In this document: positions 1-6,916 of the stretch, piece after piece
Position numbering within the stretch: the first letter of the stretch is position 1
Layout of the letters: each line of letters starts with the position of its first letter
Assembly: GCA_963706535.1 (NCBI GenBank)
Contig: CAVPMU010000006.1
Coordinates: 62,001 to 126,000 of the forward strand
Source of the DNA: RPQJ01 sp963706535
GTDB lineage: Bacteria > Pseudomonadota > Gammaproteobacteria > Steroidobacterales > Steroidobacteraceae
Reading direction: 5' to 3'
DNA length: 64,000 nucleotides
Notes under the pieces: model-generated
Database searches by the model: none
Told to the model about the DNA's origin: nothing
Seen by the model: the letters and a program-made list of their open reading frames with translations, nothing else
Translations under genes and position numbers: made by a program

Positions 1-2
1 AG

Positions 3-203
3 ACCGGCGGCTGCTTCGGCGAAGCGAGCTTCGACGAGGGTTCGCGCCGCGATGCCGTGATCGAGGCCGAAGGCCAGGTCACGCTGCTCAAGGTCACCGC
101 CACGCTGCTCGAGCAGGCGTCGATCTCCTGCCAGCTGCGCTTCCACAAGGTGTTCATGAGGGAGCTGATCGGACGCTTGCAGCGCGGCAAGAAAAGCGGA
201 TAG
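3..203 (+). CDS. C-terminal end of a cyclic-nucleotide-binding-domain protein (partial)
   Basis: The gene enters from the left edge and only its last 66 residues are visible. They begin with TGGCFGEASF, which fits the phosphate-binding cassette of a cNMP-binding domain (G-x-CFGE), followed by a short beta strand and the hinge-helix region ending in KKSG. The rest of the protein is outside the window, so it could be a transcription factor, a kinase or a stand-alone sensor. The stop codon TAG is the junction of the first two GCGGATA heptads of the repeat element that follows. It is convergent with folE2. Confidence 0.7.
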   Translation, partial: TGGCFGEASFDEGSRRDAVIEAEGQVTLLKVTATLLEQASISCQLRFHKVFMRELIGRLQRGKKSG

Positions 204-306
204 CGGATAGCGGATAGCGGATAGCGGATAGCGGATAGCGGATAGTGAAGAAACAGGAAGGCCGGCATTGCCGGCCTCTTCTTCTCTGTCACTATCCGCT
301 ATCCGC
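196..306. repeat. Inverted GCGGATA heptad array around a GC-rich hairpin (copy 1)
   Basis: Seven perfect tandem copies of GCGGATA (196-244) are followed by a core with the hairpin GGCCGGC-att-GCCGGCC (260-276) and then by two copies of the reverse complement TATCCGC (293-306). The core begins GTGAAGAA and ends TCAC, so the whole element is roughly symmetrical. It separates two convergent genes and probably works as a two-way terminator. The heptads provide the TAG stops of both neighbouring genes. A second copy lies between parC and the FimX-like gene. Confidence 0.85.
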
Positions 307-1108
307 TCTCCTTGTCCTTCTCTATCAACGCGTACGCCGAATGATTGTGGATGGACTCGAAGTTCTCGGCCTCCACGACGTACGCGCGCACGCGCGGCTC
401 GGCGTTGAGGCGCACGGCGACGTTGCGCACGAGGTCCTCGACGAACTTGGGGTTGTCGTAGGCGCGCTCGGTGACGAACTTCTCGTCGGGGCGCTTCAGG
501 ATGCCGAACACCTCGCAGGACGCCTCCTGCTCGGCGATGTCGATCAGTTCCTCGAGCCAGATGTGCTCGCGCACCTTGGCCTTGATGCTCACGTGCGAGC
601 GCTGGTTGTGCGCACCGTAGGCCGAGATCTTCTTCGAACAGGGGCACAGGCTGGTCACCGGCACCACGACCTTGAGCCACATATCGACGTGGTCGTCCTG
701 CACCTCGCCGATCAGCGTCACGTCGTAGTTCATCAGGCTCGCCACGCCGGAGACCGGCGCCTTCTTCATGACGAAGTAGGGGAAGCGCATCTCGATGTGG
801 CCGGTGCTCGCGTCGAGGCGCTTGCGCATCTCGAGCAGCATGTGCTGGAAGGAGTCGACGGAGATCTCGCGCTCGTGGTGGTGCAGCACCTCGACGAAGC
901 GCGACATGTGCGTGCCCTTGAAGTTGTGGGGCAGCGCCACGTACATGTCGAAGTTGGCGACCGTGTGCTGCTCGCCGCCCGAGCGGTCGCGCACCCGCAC
1001 GGGGTGGTAGATGTCCTTGATGCCGACCTTGTTGATCGGGATGCGGCGCGAGTCGGCGCGGCCCTGCACGTCCTCGATCTGGTCGTGTCGCTTCACCATG
1101 TCGTCCAT
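299..1108 (-). CDS. folE2: GTP cyclohydrolase FolE2 (GCYH-IB)
   Basis: A 269-residue protein that converts GTP to 7,8-dihydroneopterin triphosphate, the first step of folate (and queuosine) synthesis. FolE2 enzymes replace the zinc enzyme FolE and can use other metals. The conserved block SLCPCSKKIS (Cys155 and Cys157), the histidine-rich HHHEREIS segment and the C-terminal ESIHNHSAYA motif all fit the family, and the length is normal. The ATG lies two bases after the dxs stop, so the two genes are probably cotranscribed. The last codons, GAG AGC GGA TAG, are contributed by the flanking heptad repeat. Confidence 0.95.
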   Translation of the reverse strand: MDDMVKRHDQIEDVQGRADSRRIPINKVGIKDIYHPVRVRDRSGGEQHTVANFDMYVALPHNFKGTHMSRFVEVLHHHEREISVDSFQHMLLEMRKRLDASTGHIEMRFPYFVMKKAPVSGVASLMNYDVTLIGEVQDDHVDMWLKVVVPVTSLCPCSKKISAYGAHNQRSHVSIKAKVREHIWLEELIDIAEQEASCEVFGILKRPDEKFVTERAYDNPKFVEDLVRNVAVRLNAEPRVRAYVVEAENFESIHNHSAYALIEKDKESG

Positions 1109-1110
1109 CC

Positions 1111-3021
1111 TCAGCCTGCCAGCTGCCGCGCCCCGGCGACCGTCAACGCGGACCGCTGTGCGGGCCAGAGACGCAACACCTGCCGCTCGATGCCCGCGGC
1201 GTCGAGCTCGCCCATCACCAGGGAGTCTTCGCGCGAGCCGTGCTCGATGAACCGGTCGGGAAGCCCGATGTGGTGCAGTTCGCGCTCCACGCCATGCGCG
1301 GCCAGGCATTCGCCCACCGCGCTGCCGGCGCCGCCCGCCACCGCGTTTTCCTCGATCGTCACGATGCAGGCATGGTTCGTCGCGAGGCGCAGGACGGTTT
1401 CTGCATCGAGCGGCTTCACGAACCGCATGTTGACCAGCGTCGCATCGAGGCGCTCGGCGAGCGGGACGCAGGGCGCCACCATGGTGCCGAAGGCGAGCAG
1501 CAGCAGGCCGGACTGGCCTTCGCGGCGGACCTCGGCCCGTCCCACGGGCAGGGCGGTCATCTCCTGCTGGACGGGCGTGCCCGGCCCCTGTCCTCGCGGA
1601 TAGCGCACCGCGGCCGGGCAGTCGAGCGTCACGGCCGTGTAGAGCATCTGCCGGCACTCGTTCTCGTCGGCCGGCGCCATGACCACCATGTTCGGGATGC
1701 AGCGCAGGTAGGAGAGGTCGAACGCGCCCTGGTGGGTCGCGCCGTCTCCGCCGACGAGCCCGCCCCGGTCGACCGCGAAGGTCACGGGCAGTTTCTGCAG
1801 TGCCACGTCGTGGATCAGCTGGTCGTAGGCGCGCTGCAGGAAGGTCGAGTAGATCGCCACCACCGGACGGGCGCCCTCGCAGGCCATGCCGGCGGCGAGC
1901 GTCACCGCATGCTGCTCGGCGATCGCGACGTCGTGGTAGCGCTCCGGGAATCTCTTCGAGAACTCGACGAGGCCCGAGCCCTCGCGCATCGCCGGCGTGA
2001 TGCCGACCACGCGTGGGTCGCGCGCCGCCATGTCGCAGAGCCACTGGCCGAATACCTGCGTGTAGGTCGGGCTGGTGGTCTTTTCCTTGAAGATCGTGCC
2101 GCTGCGCGGGTCGAACGGGCCCGGGCCGTGCCACTTGATCGGGTCGGCCTCGGCGGGCGCGTAGCCGTGGCCCTTCTGCGTCACGACGTGCAGCAGCTGC
2201 AGGCCCTTCAGCTCGCGCAGGCGGGCGAGGTGCTCGACCAGCGAGTCGACGTCGTGGCCGTCGATCGGACCGTGGTAGTTGAACCCGAGCTCCTCGAACA
2301 GCGTGCCGGGCAGCACCATGCCCTTCATGTGCTCCTCGGAGCGTTTCGCCAGTTCCCACATCGCCGGGATGCGCTTCAGGATCTTCTTGCTGCCCTCGCG
2401 CAGGGCCGTGTAGGTGCGGCTGGAGAGCACGCGCGCGAAGTACAGCGAGAGCGCGCCGACGTTCTCCGAGATGGACATCTTGTTGTCGTTGAGCACCACC
2501 AGCATGTCGGGCTTCAGGGGCCCGGCGTGGTTCATCGCCTCGAAGGCCTGGCCCGCGCTCATCGCGCCGTCGCCGATCACCGCCACGACGCGGCGGTCGA
2601 GTCCCGCCTGCTTCGACGCGAGCGCCATGCCGAGCGCGGCGCTGATCGAGGTGCTCGAGTGGCCGACGCCGAACGTGTCGTACTCGCTCTCGGCGCGGTG
2701 GGGGAACGGCGCGAGGCCGTCCTTCAGCTTGATGGTGCACAGCCGGTCGCGGCGGCCGGTCAGCACCTTGTGGGGGTAGGCCTGGTGGCCGACGTCCCAG
2801 ACCAGGCGATCGTGCGGCGTGTCGTAGACGTAGTGCAGCGCCACCGTGAGTTCGACCGTGCCGAGGCCCGCGGCGAAGTGGCCACCCATCTGGCTCACGG
2901 TGTGGATCAGGAATTCGCGCAGCTCGTGCGCGAGGGGACCGAGCTGGTCCGCCGGCAGGCGGCGCAGGTCGGCGGGCGAGTCGATACGGGTGAGGAGCGG
3001 GTAGCTTTCTGCGGGAGGCAT
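1111..3021 (-). CDS. dxs: 1-deoxy-D-xylulose-5-phosphate synthase
   Basis: Thiamine-diphosphate enzyme joining pyruvate and glyceraldehyde-3-phosphate, the entry step of the MEP isoprenoid pathway; it also supplies thiamine and pyridoxal precursors. About 636 residues, as usual. Visible features are the N-terminal VWDVGHQAYPHK block, the ThDP motif GDGAMSAGQAFEAMN, the middle-domain segment AIAEQHAVTLAAGMA and the C-terminal transketolase domain. I chose the ATG at 3021; an in-frame TTG three codons upstream is possible and neither has a strong ribosome site. It lies downstream of ispA on the same strand, so DXP and prenyl-diphosphate synthesis are linked. Confidence 0.96.
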   Translation of the reverse strand: MPPAESYPLLTRIDSPADLRRLPADQLGPLAHELREFLIHTVSQMGGHFAAGLGTVELTVALHYVYDTPHDRLVWDVGHQAYPHKVLTGRRDRLCTIKLKDGLAPFPHRAESEYDTFGVGHSSTSISAALGMALASKQAGLDRRVVAVIGDGAMSAGQAFEAMNHAGPLKPDMLVVLNDNKMSISENVGALSLYFARVLSSRTYTALREGSKKILKRIPAMWELAKRSEEHMKGMVLPGTLFEELGFNYHGPIDGHDVDSLVEHLARLRELKGLQLLHVVTQKGHGYAPAEADPIKWHGPGPFDPRSGTIFKEKTTSPTYTQVFGQWLCDMAARDPRVVGITPAMREGSGLVEFSKRFPERYHDVAIAEQHAVTLAAGMACEGARPVVAIYSTFLQRAYDQLIHDVALQKLPVTFAVDRGGLVGGDGATHQGAFDLSYLRCIPNMVVMAPADENECRQMLYTAVTLDCPAAVRYPRGQGPGTPVQQEMTALPVGRAEVRREGQSGLLLLAFGTMVAPCVPLAERLDATLVNMRFVKPLDAETVLRLATNHACIVTIEENAVAGGAGSAVGECLAAHGVERELHHIGLPDRFIEHGSREDSLVMGELDAAGIERQVLRLWPAQRSALTVAGARQLAG

Positions 3022-3060
3022 CTGGAACAAGTTTACCGTACCGTGACGGCCGCCACCGGC

Positions 3061-3957
3061 CTAGTGGCGCCGGGTCAGGAGCCAGTCCGCCAGCTCGGCC
3101 AGCGGCCCCTGCGAGCGGTCCTGCGCCGCAAGGATCGCCGCCGCGAGGCGGTGCAACTCGCCGACCCGTGCACGGGCGGCGTCCAGTCCCGCGACGGCCG
3201 GGTAGGTCGGCATGGCGCGCGCCTCGTCACTGCCGGGTTGCTTGCCGAGCAGGGCGGCGTCGCCCTCCACGTCGAGGATGTCGTCCTGGATCTGGAACGC
3301 GAGGCCGACCAGCGCGCCGAAGCGCCCGAGGGCATCGATGTCGGTGGCCGCCAGCGTCTCGGCGCAGTGCGCGGCCATCAGCACGCTGGCACGGATCAAC
3401 GCGCCGGTCTTGAGCGAGTGGACCTGCTCGATCTCGGGCAGGCTGAGCGAGCGACCTTCGGCGGCGAGGTCGAGCGCCTGGCCCCCGGCCATGCCGGCCG
3501 TGCCGCTCGCCTGCGCGAGCACGTCGATCAGGCGAATGCGGACCTCCGGGTTCGCGGGCAGGCCCGGGTGGCTCGCGAGCACCTTGAACGCGAGGACCTG
3601 CAGGGCATCGCCGGCGAGGATCGCCGTGGCTTCGTCGAATGCGCGATGGCAGGTGGGCCGGCCGCGACGCAGGTCGTCGTCGTCCATCGCCGGCAGGTCG
3701 TCGTGCACGAGCGAATACGCATGGATCAGTTCGACCGCGCATGCGGCCGCATCGACACGCTCGAGGGGCGTGCCGAGGGTCTCGGCGGTCGCGTAGACGA
3801 GGGCGGGACGGATGCGCTTGCCGGCACCGAGCACGCTGTAGCGCTGGGCCGCATGCAGCCGCTGGGGCAGGCGGGACCCGGGCGGCAGCCACTGGTCGAG
3901 TTCGCGTTCGACGCGGCCGCGCCACCCGTCGAGGCGCTCGGTCAGCATGCGCTTCAT
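3061..3957 (-). CDS. ispA: Farnesyl diphosphate synthase
   Basis: Short-chain prenyl transferase of 298 residues that condenses isopentenyl diphosphate with dimethylallyl and geranyl diphosphate. Both aspartate-rich metal-binding motifs are present: DDLPAMDDDD (first, near residue 90) and FQIQDDILDVEGD (second, near residue 225). The GAGKRIRP motif that binds diphosphate is near residue 45. The bulky residues before the first motif are typical of a farnesyl-length product. It sits between xseB and dxs, the standard gammaproteobacterial order. A second ATG three codons downstream is an alternative start. Confidence 0.95.
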   Translation of the reverse strand: MKRMLTERLDGWRGRVERELDQWLPPGSRLPQRLHAAQRYSVLGAGKRIRPALVYATAETLGTPLERVDAAACAVELIHAYSLVHDDLPAMDDDDLRRGRPTCHRAFDEATAILAGDALQVLAFKVLASHPGLPANPEVRIRLIDVLAQASGTAGMAGGQALDLAAEGRSLSLPEIEQVHSLKTGALIRASVLMAAHCAETLAATDIDALGRFGALVGLAFQIQDDILDVEGDAALLGKQPGSDEARAMPTYPAVAGLDAARARVGELHRLAAAILAAQDRSQGPLAELADWLLTRRH

Positions 3958-3976
3958 GGTCGCGGGCCGCGCCTGC

Positions 3977-4216
3977 TCAGGCGTCCGGCTCGAACGGCTC
4001 CGGCTCGGCGTCCGGGGTCTTCTTCAGGAGGATGGCGACCTTCTGCTCGGCCTGCTCGAGCGATACCTGGCAGCCTCGCGCGAGTTCGACGCCGCGCTCG
4101 AATTGCTTCAGCGCCTCCTCGAGCGGCAGCTCGCCGTGCTCGAGCTTCTCGACGACGGACTCGAGTTCGCCGAGCGCCTGTTCGAAGTCGAGCGTCCTGG
4201 GTTTCTTGCTGGTCAC
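3977..4216 (-). CDS. xseB: Exodeoxyribonuclease VII small subunit
   Basis: A 79-residue helical protein; XseB forms a complex with XseA that degrades single-stranded DNA from both ends. The segment LDFEQALGELESVVEKLEHGELPLEEALKQFERGVELARGC is the family signature and covers nearly the whole protein. The start is GTG at 4216, chosen because GGAGG stands five bases before it in this orientation and the length then matches the E. coli protein (about 80 residues). A longer reading from an upstream codon lacks a ribosome site. It is the first gene of the leftward xseB-ispA-dxs-folE2 group. Confidence 0.92.
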   Translation of the reverse strand: MTSKKPRTLDFEQALGELESVVEKLEHGELPLEEALKQFERGVELARGCQVSLEQAEQKVAILLKKTPDAEPEPFEPDA

Positions 4217-4326
4217 GGCGGCCTCCGGGGCCGGCAAGGTTTGCACAGGGGTGAGGTGGGGTCAACGCGGGTCTATGCGAAATAGCGTTGAGTCCGGATC
4301 CCACCGGCGGCGCGCGGGTGGTAGCG

Positions 4327-4355
4327 TTGACTTGGTCGGGATTCCGGCCTACATT
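4327..4355 (+). promoter_or_regulatory. Sigma-70-type promoter of the rubrerythrin operon
   Basis: TTGACT (4327-4332) and TACATT (4350-4355) are separated by 17 bases, a good -35/-10 pair. The predicted transcription start is near 4362, immediately before or within the palindrome at 4364-4380. Confidence 0.6.
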
Positions 4356-4363
4356 GAATTGCC

Positions 4364-4380
4364 CTTAGACTTAGTCTAAG
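4364..4380. promoter_or_regulatory. Perfect 17-bp palindrome, probable operator
   Basis: CTTAGACT-T-AGTCTAAG is a perfect inverted repeat with 8-bp arms and one central base. It overlaps the predicted transcription start of the rubrerythrin operon, a position suited to a repressor. The sequence does not match a Fur box or the IscR type 1 site as I know them, so the binding protein is unknown; a redox- or iron-sensing repressor is a guess from the genes it would control. Confidence 0.6.
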
Positions 4381-4423
4381 TAATCCGCATCCGCGGCCGA
4401 ATACCCGATCCCTGGAGGTAGCG

Positions 4424-4840
4424 ATGAAGAATTTGAAGGGCACCAAGACCGAGCAGAACCTGAAGGACGCCTTCGCCGGCGAGTCGCAGGCGAACCGCCG
4501 TTACCTGTATTTCGCCCAGAAGGCAGACGTCGAGGGCTTCAACGACGTCGCCGCCGTGTTCCGTTCGACCGCCGAGGGCGAGACCGGCCACGCGCACGGC
4601 CACCTCGAGTACCTCGAGGCGGTGGGCGATCCGGCCACCGGCCTGCCGATCGGCCCGACGTCGAGCAACCTCAAGGCGTCCATCGCCGGCGAGACGCACG
4701 AGTACACGGACATGTACCCGGGCATGGCGAAGTCGGCGCGCGACGAAGGCTTCGACGAGATCGCCGACTGGTTCGAGACGCTGGCGAAGGCCGAGCGCTC
4801 GCACGCCAACCGGTTCCAGAAGGCGCTCGACGCCCTCTGA
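4424..4840 (+). CDS. Rubrerythrin-family diiron protein lacking the rubredoxin domain
   Basis: A 138-residue ferritin-like four-helix protein. Rubrerythrins reduce hydrogen peroxide at a diiron site. The ligand pattern is visible: Glu20, E53-x-x-H56 (EGETGH), Glu90 and Glu93 in AGETHEYTDMYP, and E124-x-x-H127 (AERSH). The C-terminal rubredoxin domain of classical rubrerythrin is absent, so electrons must come from another protein, perhaps the Fe-S reductase encoded next. The ATG is preceded by GGAGG at good spacing. It lies downstream of a palindromic operator and is followed by a terminator hairpin that may reduce read-through into the next gene. Confidence 0.92.
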   Translation: MKNLKGTKTEQNLKDAFAGESQANRRYLYFAQKADVEGFNDVAAVFRSTAEGETGHAHGHLEYLEAVGDPATGLPIGPTSSNLKASIAGETHEYTDMYPGMAKSARDEGFDEIADWFETLAKAERSHANRFQKALDAL

Positions 4841-4866
4841 TCGACCGTCCGTAGCCGGTTGCGAGA

Positions 4867-4895
4867 GGGCGGGCCCCGCGGGTCCGCCCTTTTTT
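4867..4895 (+). terminator. Rho-independent terminator or attenuator after rubrerythrin
   Basis: GGGCGGGCCC and GGGTCCGCCC form a GC-rich stem (one G-T pair) with a CGC loop, followed by TTTTTT. It lies between the rubrerythrin gene and the Fe-S reductase gene, so it could make rubrerythrin mRNA more abundant than the downstream message. Confidence 0.8.
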
Positions 4896-4933
4896 CTCGC
4901 CTGGCCCGGCCAGGCGAAGCCGAGGAGAACACG

Positions 4934-6298
4934 ATGGCTGAAGGAACACCCACGTCCGCCGGGCGCGAAGGCAGTCTCGCGGCGCCGACGCGCCACCCCA
5001 TCGAATGGCGCGACCCGGACTTCTACGACGAGGAGTCGCTCGTCAAGGAACTCGAGCGCGTCTACGACCTGTGCCACGGGTGCCGACGCTGCTTCAGCCT
5101 GTGCAACGCGTTCCCGCTGCTGTTCGACGCCATCGACGCCTCGCCCACCTCCGAGCTCGACGGCGTGGACAAGAAGGTGTTCTGGGAGGTGGTGGACCAC
5201 TGTTACCTCTGCGACATGTGCTACATGACCAAGTGTCCGTACGTGCCGCCCCACCCGTGGAACATCGATTTCCCGCACCTGATGCTGCGGGCCAAGGCGG
5301 TGCAGTTCCGCAAGCGCGGCGCGCCGCTGCGCAACAGGGTGCTCACCGCCACGGACATCGTCGGCTCCATCGCCGGCATCCCCGTGGTGTCGCAGGTCGT
5401 CAACGCGGTGAACTCGAGCGGCCTCGGCCGCAAGCTGCTCGACAAGGCCCTCGGCGTGCACCCCGAGGCGCCGATTCCCGGCTATTACAGTGACTCGGGC
5501 CGCAAGCGTGTCGCGCGCGGCGACAGGCCCGGGCTCGAGGTGAAGCCCACCGCCCGGACGAAGGGCAAGGTCGCGCTGTTCGCCACCTGCTACTGCAACC
5601 GCAGCGAACCGGCCATCGACGCCGACCTCGCCGCGGTGTTCCGCCACAACGGCATCCCGGTGAAGGTGATCCGGCAGGAGCGCTGCTGCGGCATGCCGAA
5701 GCTCGAACTCGGCGACCTCGAGTCCGTCGAGCAGGCGAAGAACGTCAATGTCCCCGCGATTGCGGCGCTCGTCGACCAGGGCCACGACATCGTCGCGCCG
5801 ATCCCGTCCTGCGTGCTGATGTTCAAGCAGGAGCTGCCGCTGCTCTACCCGGACGACCCGCAGGTGCTGAAGGTCAAGGCGGCGATGTTCGACCCGTTCG
5901 AATACCTGATGCTGCGCCACGATGAAGGGCTGCTGCGCACCGACTTCGCGCGCGAACTCGGCAAGGTGAGCTACCACGTGCCGTGCCACCTGCGCGTGCA
6001 GAACCTCGGCCTCAAGACGCGCGACGTGCTCGCGCTCGTGCCCGGCACCGAGGTCACGGCGATCGAGCGCTGCTCGGGCCACAACGGTACCTACGGCGTG
6101 AAGCGCGAGTACCGCGACATCTCGATGAAGATCGGCAGGCCGGTGTTCAACCGGGTGAAGGACGCCACGCCCGATTTCTACACGAGCGACTGCCCGATGG
6201 CCGGCCACCAGATCGAATCCGGCCTGCCGGACGGGGCGAAGGAACCCACGCACCCGCTCACGCTGCTGCGCATGGCGTACGGACTCCTGGAGGACTGA
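4934..6298 (+). CDS. GlpC-like Fe-S reductase with two 4Fe-4S clusters and CCG domains
   Basis: A 454-residue cytoplasmic protein related to GlpC and heterodisulfide reductase subunits. Two ferredoxin-type cluster motifs, CHGCRRCFSLC (near residue 48) and CYLCDMCYMTKCP (near residue 92), are followed by cysteine-rich CCG-type segments, including CYCNRSE, RCCGMPKLE, PSC and CHLR. The start at 4934 has GAGGAG upstream. Genes of this type often occur with rubrerythrin and DUF3501, as here, and the protein probably passes electrons to the diiron centre; that role is inferred. The downstream DUF3501 gene starts six bases after the stop. Confidence 0.85.
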   Translation: MAEGTPTSAGREGSLAAPTRHPIEWRDPDFYDEESLVKELERVYDLCHGCRRCFSLCNAFPLLFDAIDASPTSELDGVDKKVFWEVVDHCYLCDMCYMTKCPYVPPHPWNIDFPHLMLRAKAVQFRKRGAPLRNRVLTATDIVGSIAGIPVVSQVVNAVNSSGLGRKLLDKALGVHPEAPIPGYYSDSGRKRVARGDRPGLEVKPTARTKGKVALFATCYCNRSEPAIDADLAAVFRHNGIPVKVIRQERCCGMPKLELGDLESVEQAKNVNVPAIAALVDQGHDIVAPIPSCVLMFKQELPLLYPDDPQVLKVKAAMFDPFEYLMLRHDEGLLRTDFARELGKVSYHVPCHLRVQNLGLKTRDVLALVPGTEVTAIERCSGHNGTYGVKREYRDISMKIGRPVFNRVKDATPDFYTSDCPMAGHQIESGLPDGAKEPTHPLTLLRMAYGLLED

Positions 6299-6304
6299 CC
6301 CGAC

Positions 6305-6916
6305 ATGAATGCAACGACCACCGCCGCCGCCCGGGCGAGGCTGCGCCCCGAGGACCTCTACAGCCTCGAGCAGTACGCGAAGCAGCGTGCGGAGTTTCGC
6401 CCGCGCGTCATCGAGCACAAGAAGGCGCGCACGGTGCAGTGCGGCCCGAACGCGACGCTGCTGTTCGAGGATCGCCTCACGGTGCAGTACCAGGTGCAGG
6501 AGATGCTGCGCATCGAGCGCATCTTCGAGTCGGAAGGCATCGCGGACGAGCTCGCCGCCTACAACCCGCTGATCCCCGACGGCGCGAACTGGAAGGCCAC
6601 GCTGCTGATCGAGTACCCGGACCCGGAGGTGCGCCGGGTGGCGCTCGCGGGCCTGAAGGGCGTGGAGGAGCGCTGCTGGGTGCGGGTCGCGGGGCACGAG
6701 CCCGTCCACGCGATCGCGGACGAGGACCTCGAGCGCGAGAACGAGGAGAAGACCTCCTCGGTGCACTTCCTGCGCTTCGAGCTCACGCCGGCGATGGTCG
6801 CGGCGGTGAAGGGCGGGGCGGCGGTCGCGATCGGCATCGATCACGACAATTACCGCCACGCGGTCGATCCGCTGCCGCAGGCGGTGCGCGACTCGCTCGC
6901 GCGCGATCTCGCCTAG
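6305..6916 (+). CDS. DUF3501 family protein
   Basis: A 203-residue protein of a conserved uncharacterised family. It opens with LRPEDLYSLEQYAKQRAEFR and carries the RLTVQYQVQEMLRIERIF block, both typical of DUF3501. The charged middle segment EDLERENEEKTSSVHFLRFEL precedes a short C-terminal tail. No signal peptide or membrane segment is visible. It follows the Fe-S reductase gene by six bases and completes the rubrerythrin operon. Its role is unknown; an accessory part in peroxide reduction is the contextual guess. Its TAG stop shares the bases of a CTAG with the stop of the convergent ndvB-type gene. Confidence 0.85.
   Translation: MNATTTAAARARLRPEDLYSLEQYAKQRAEFRPRVIEHKKARTVQCGPNATLLFEDRLTVQYQVQEMLRIERIFESEGIADELAAYNPLIPDGANWKATLLIEYPDPEVRRVALAGLKGVEERCWVRVAGHEPVHAIADEDLERENEEKTSSVHFLRFELTPAMVAAVKGGAAVAIGIDHDNYRHAVDPLPQAVRDSLARDLA

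Noticed and set aside
196..306. Heptad arrays as CRISPR
   Set aside because: The repeats are contiguous seven-base units without spacers and no cas genes are present.
1240..4254. Long open frame of about 1,000 codons opposite dxs and ispA
   Set aside because: Antisense frame of high-GC coding DNA; composition is Arg/Ala/His/Val repeats without any domain, and the opposite strand holds well-conserved genes. The same applies to many other long frames, such as 4376-6859 on the minus strand and 9376-12342 on the plus strand.
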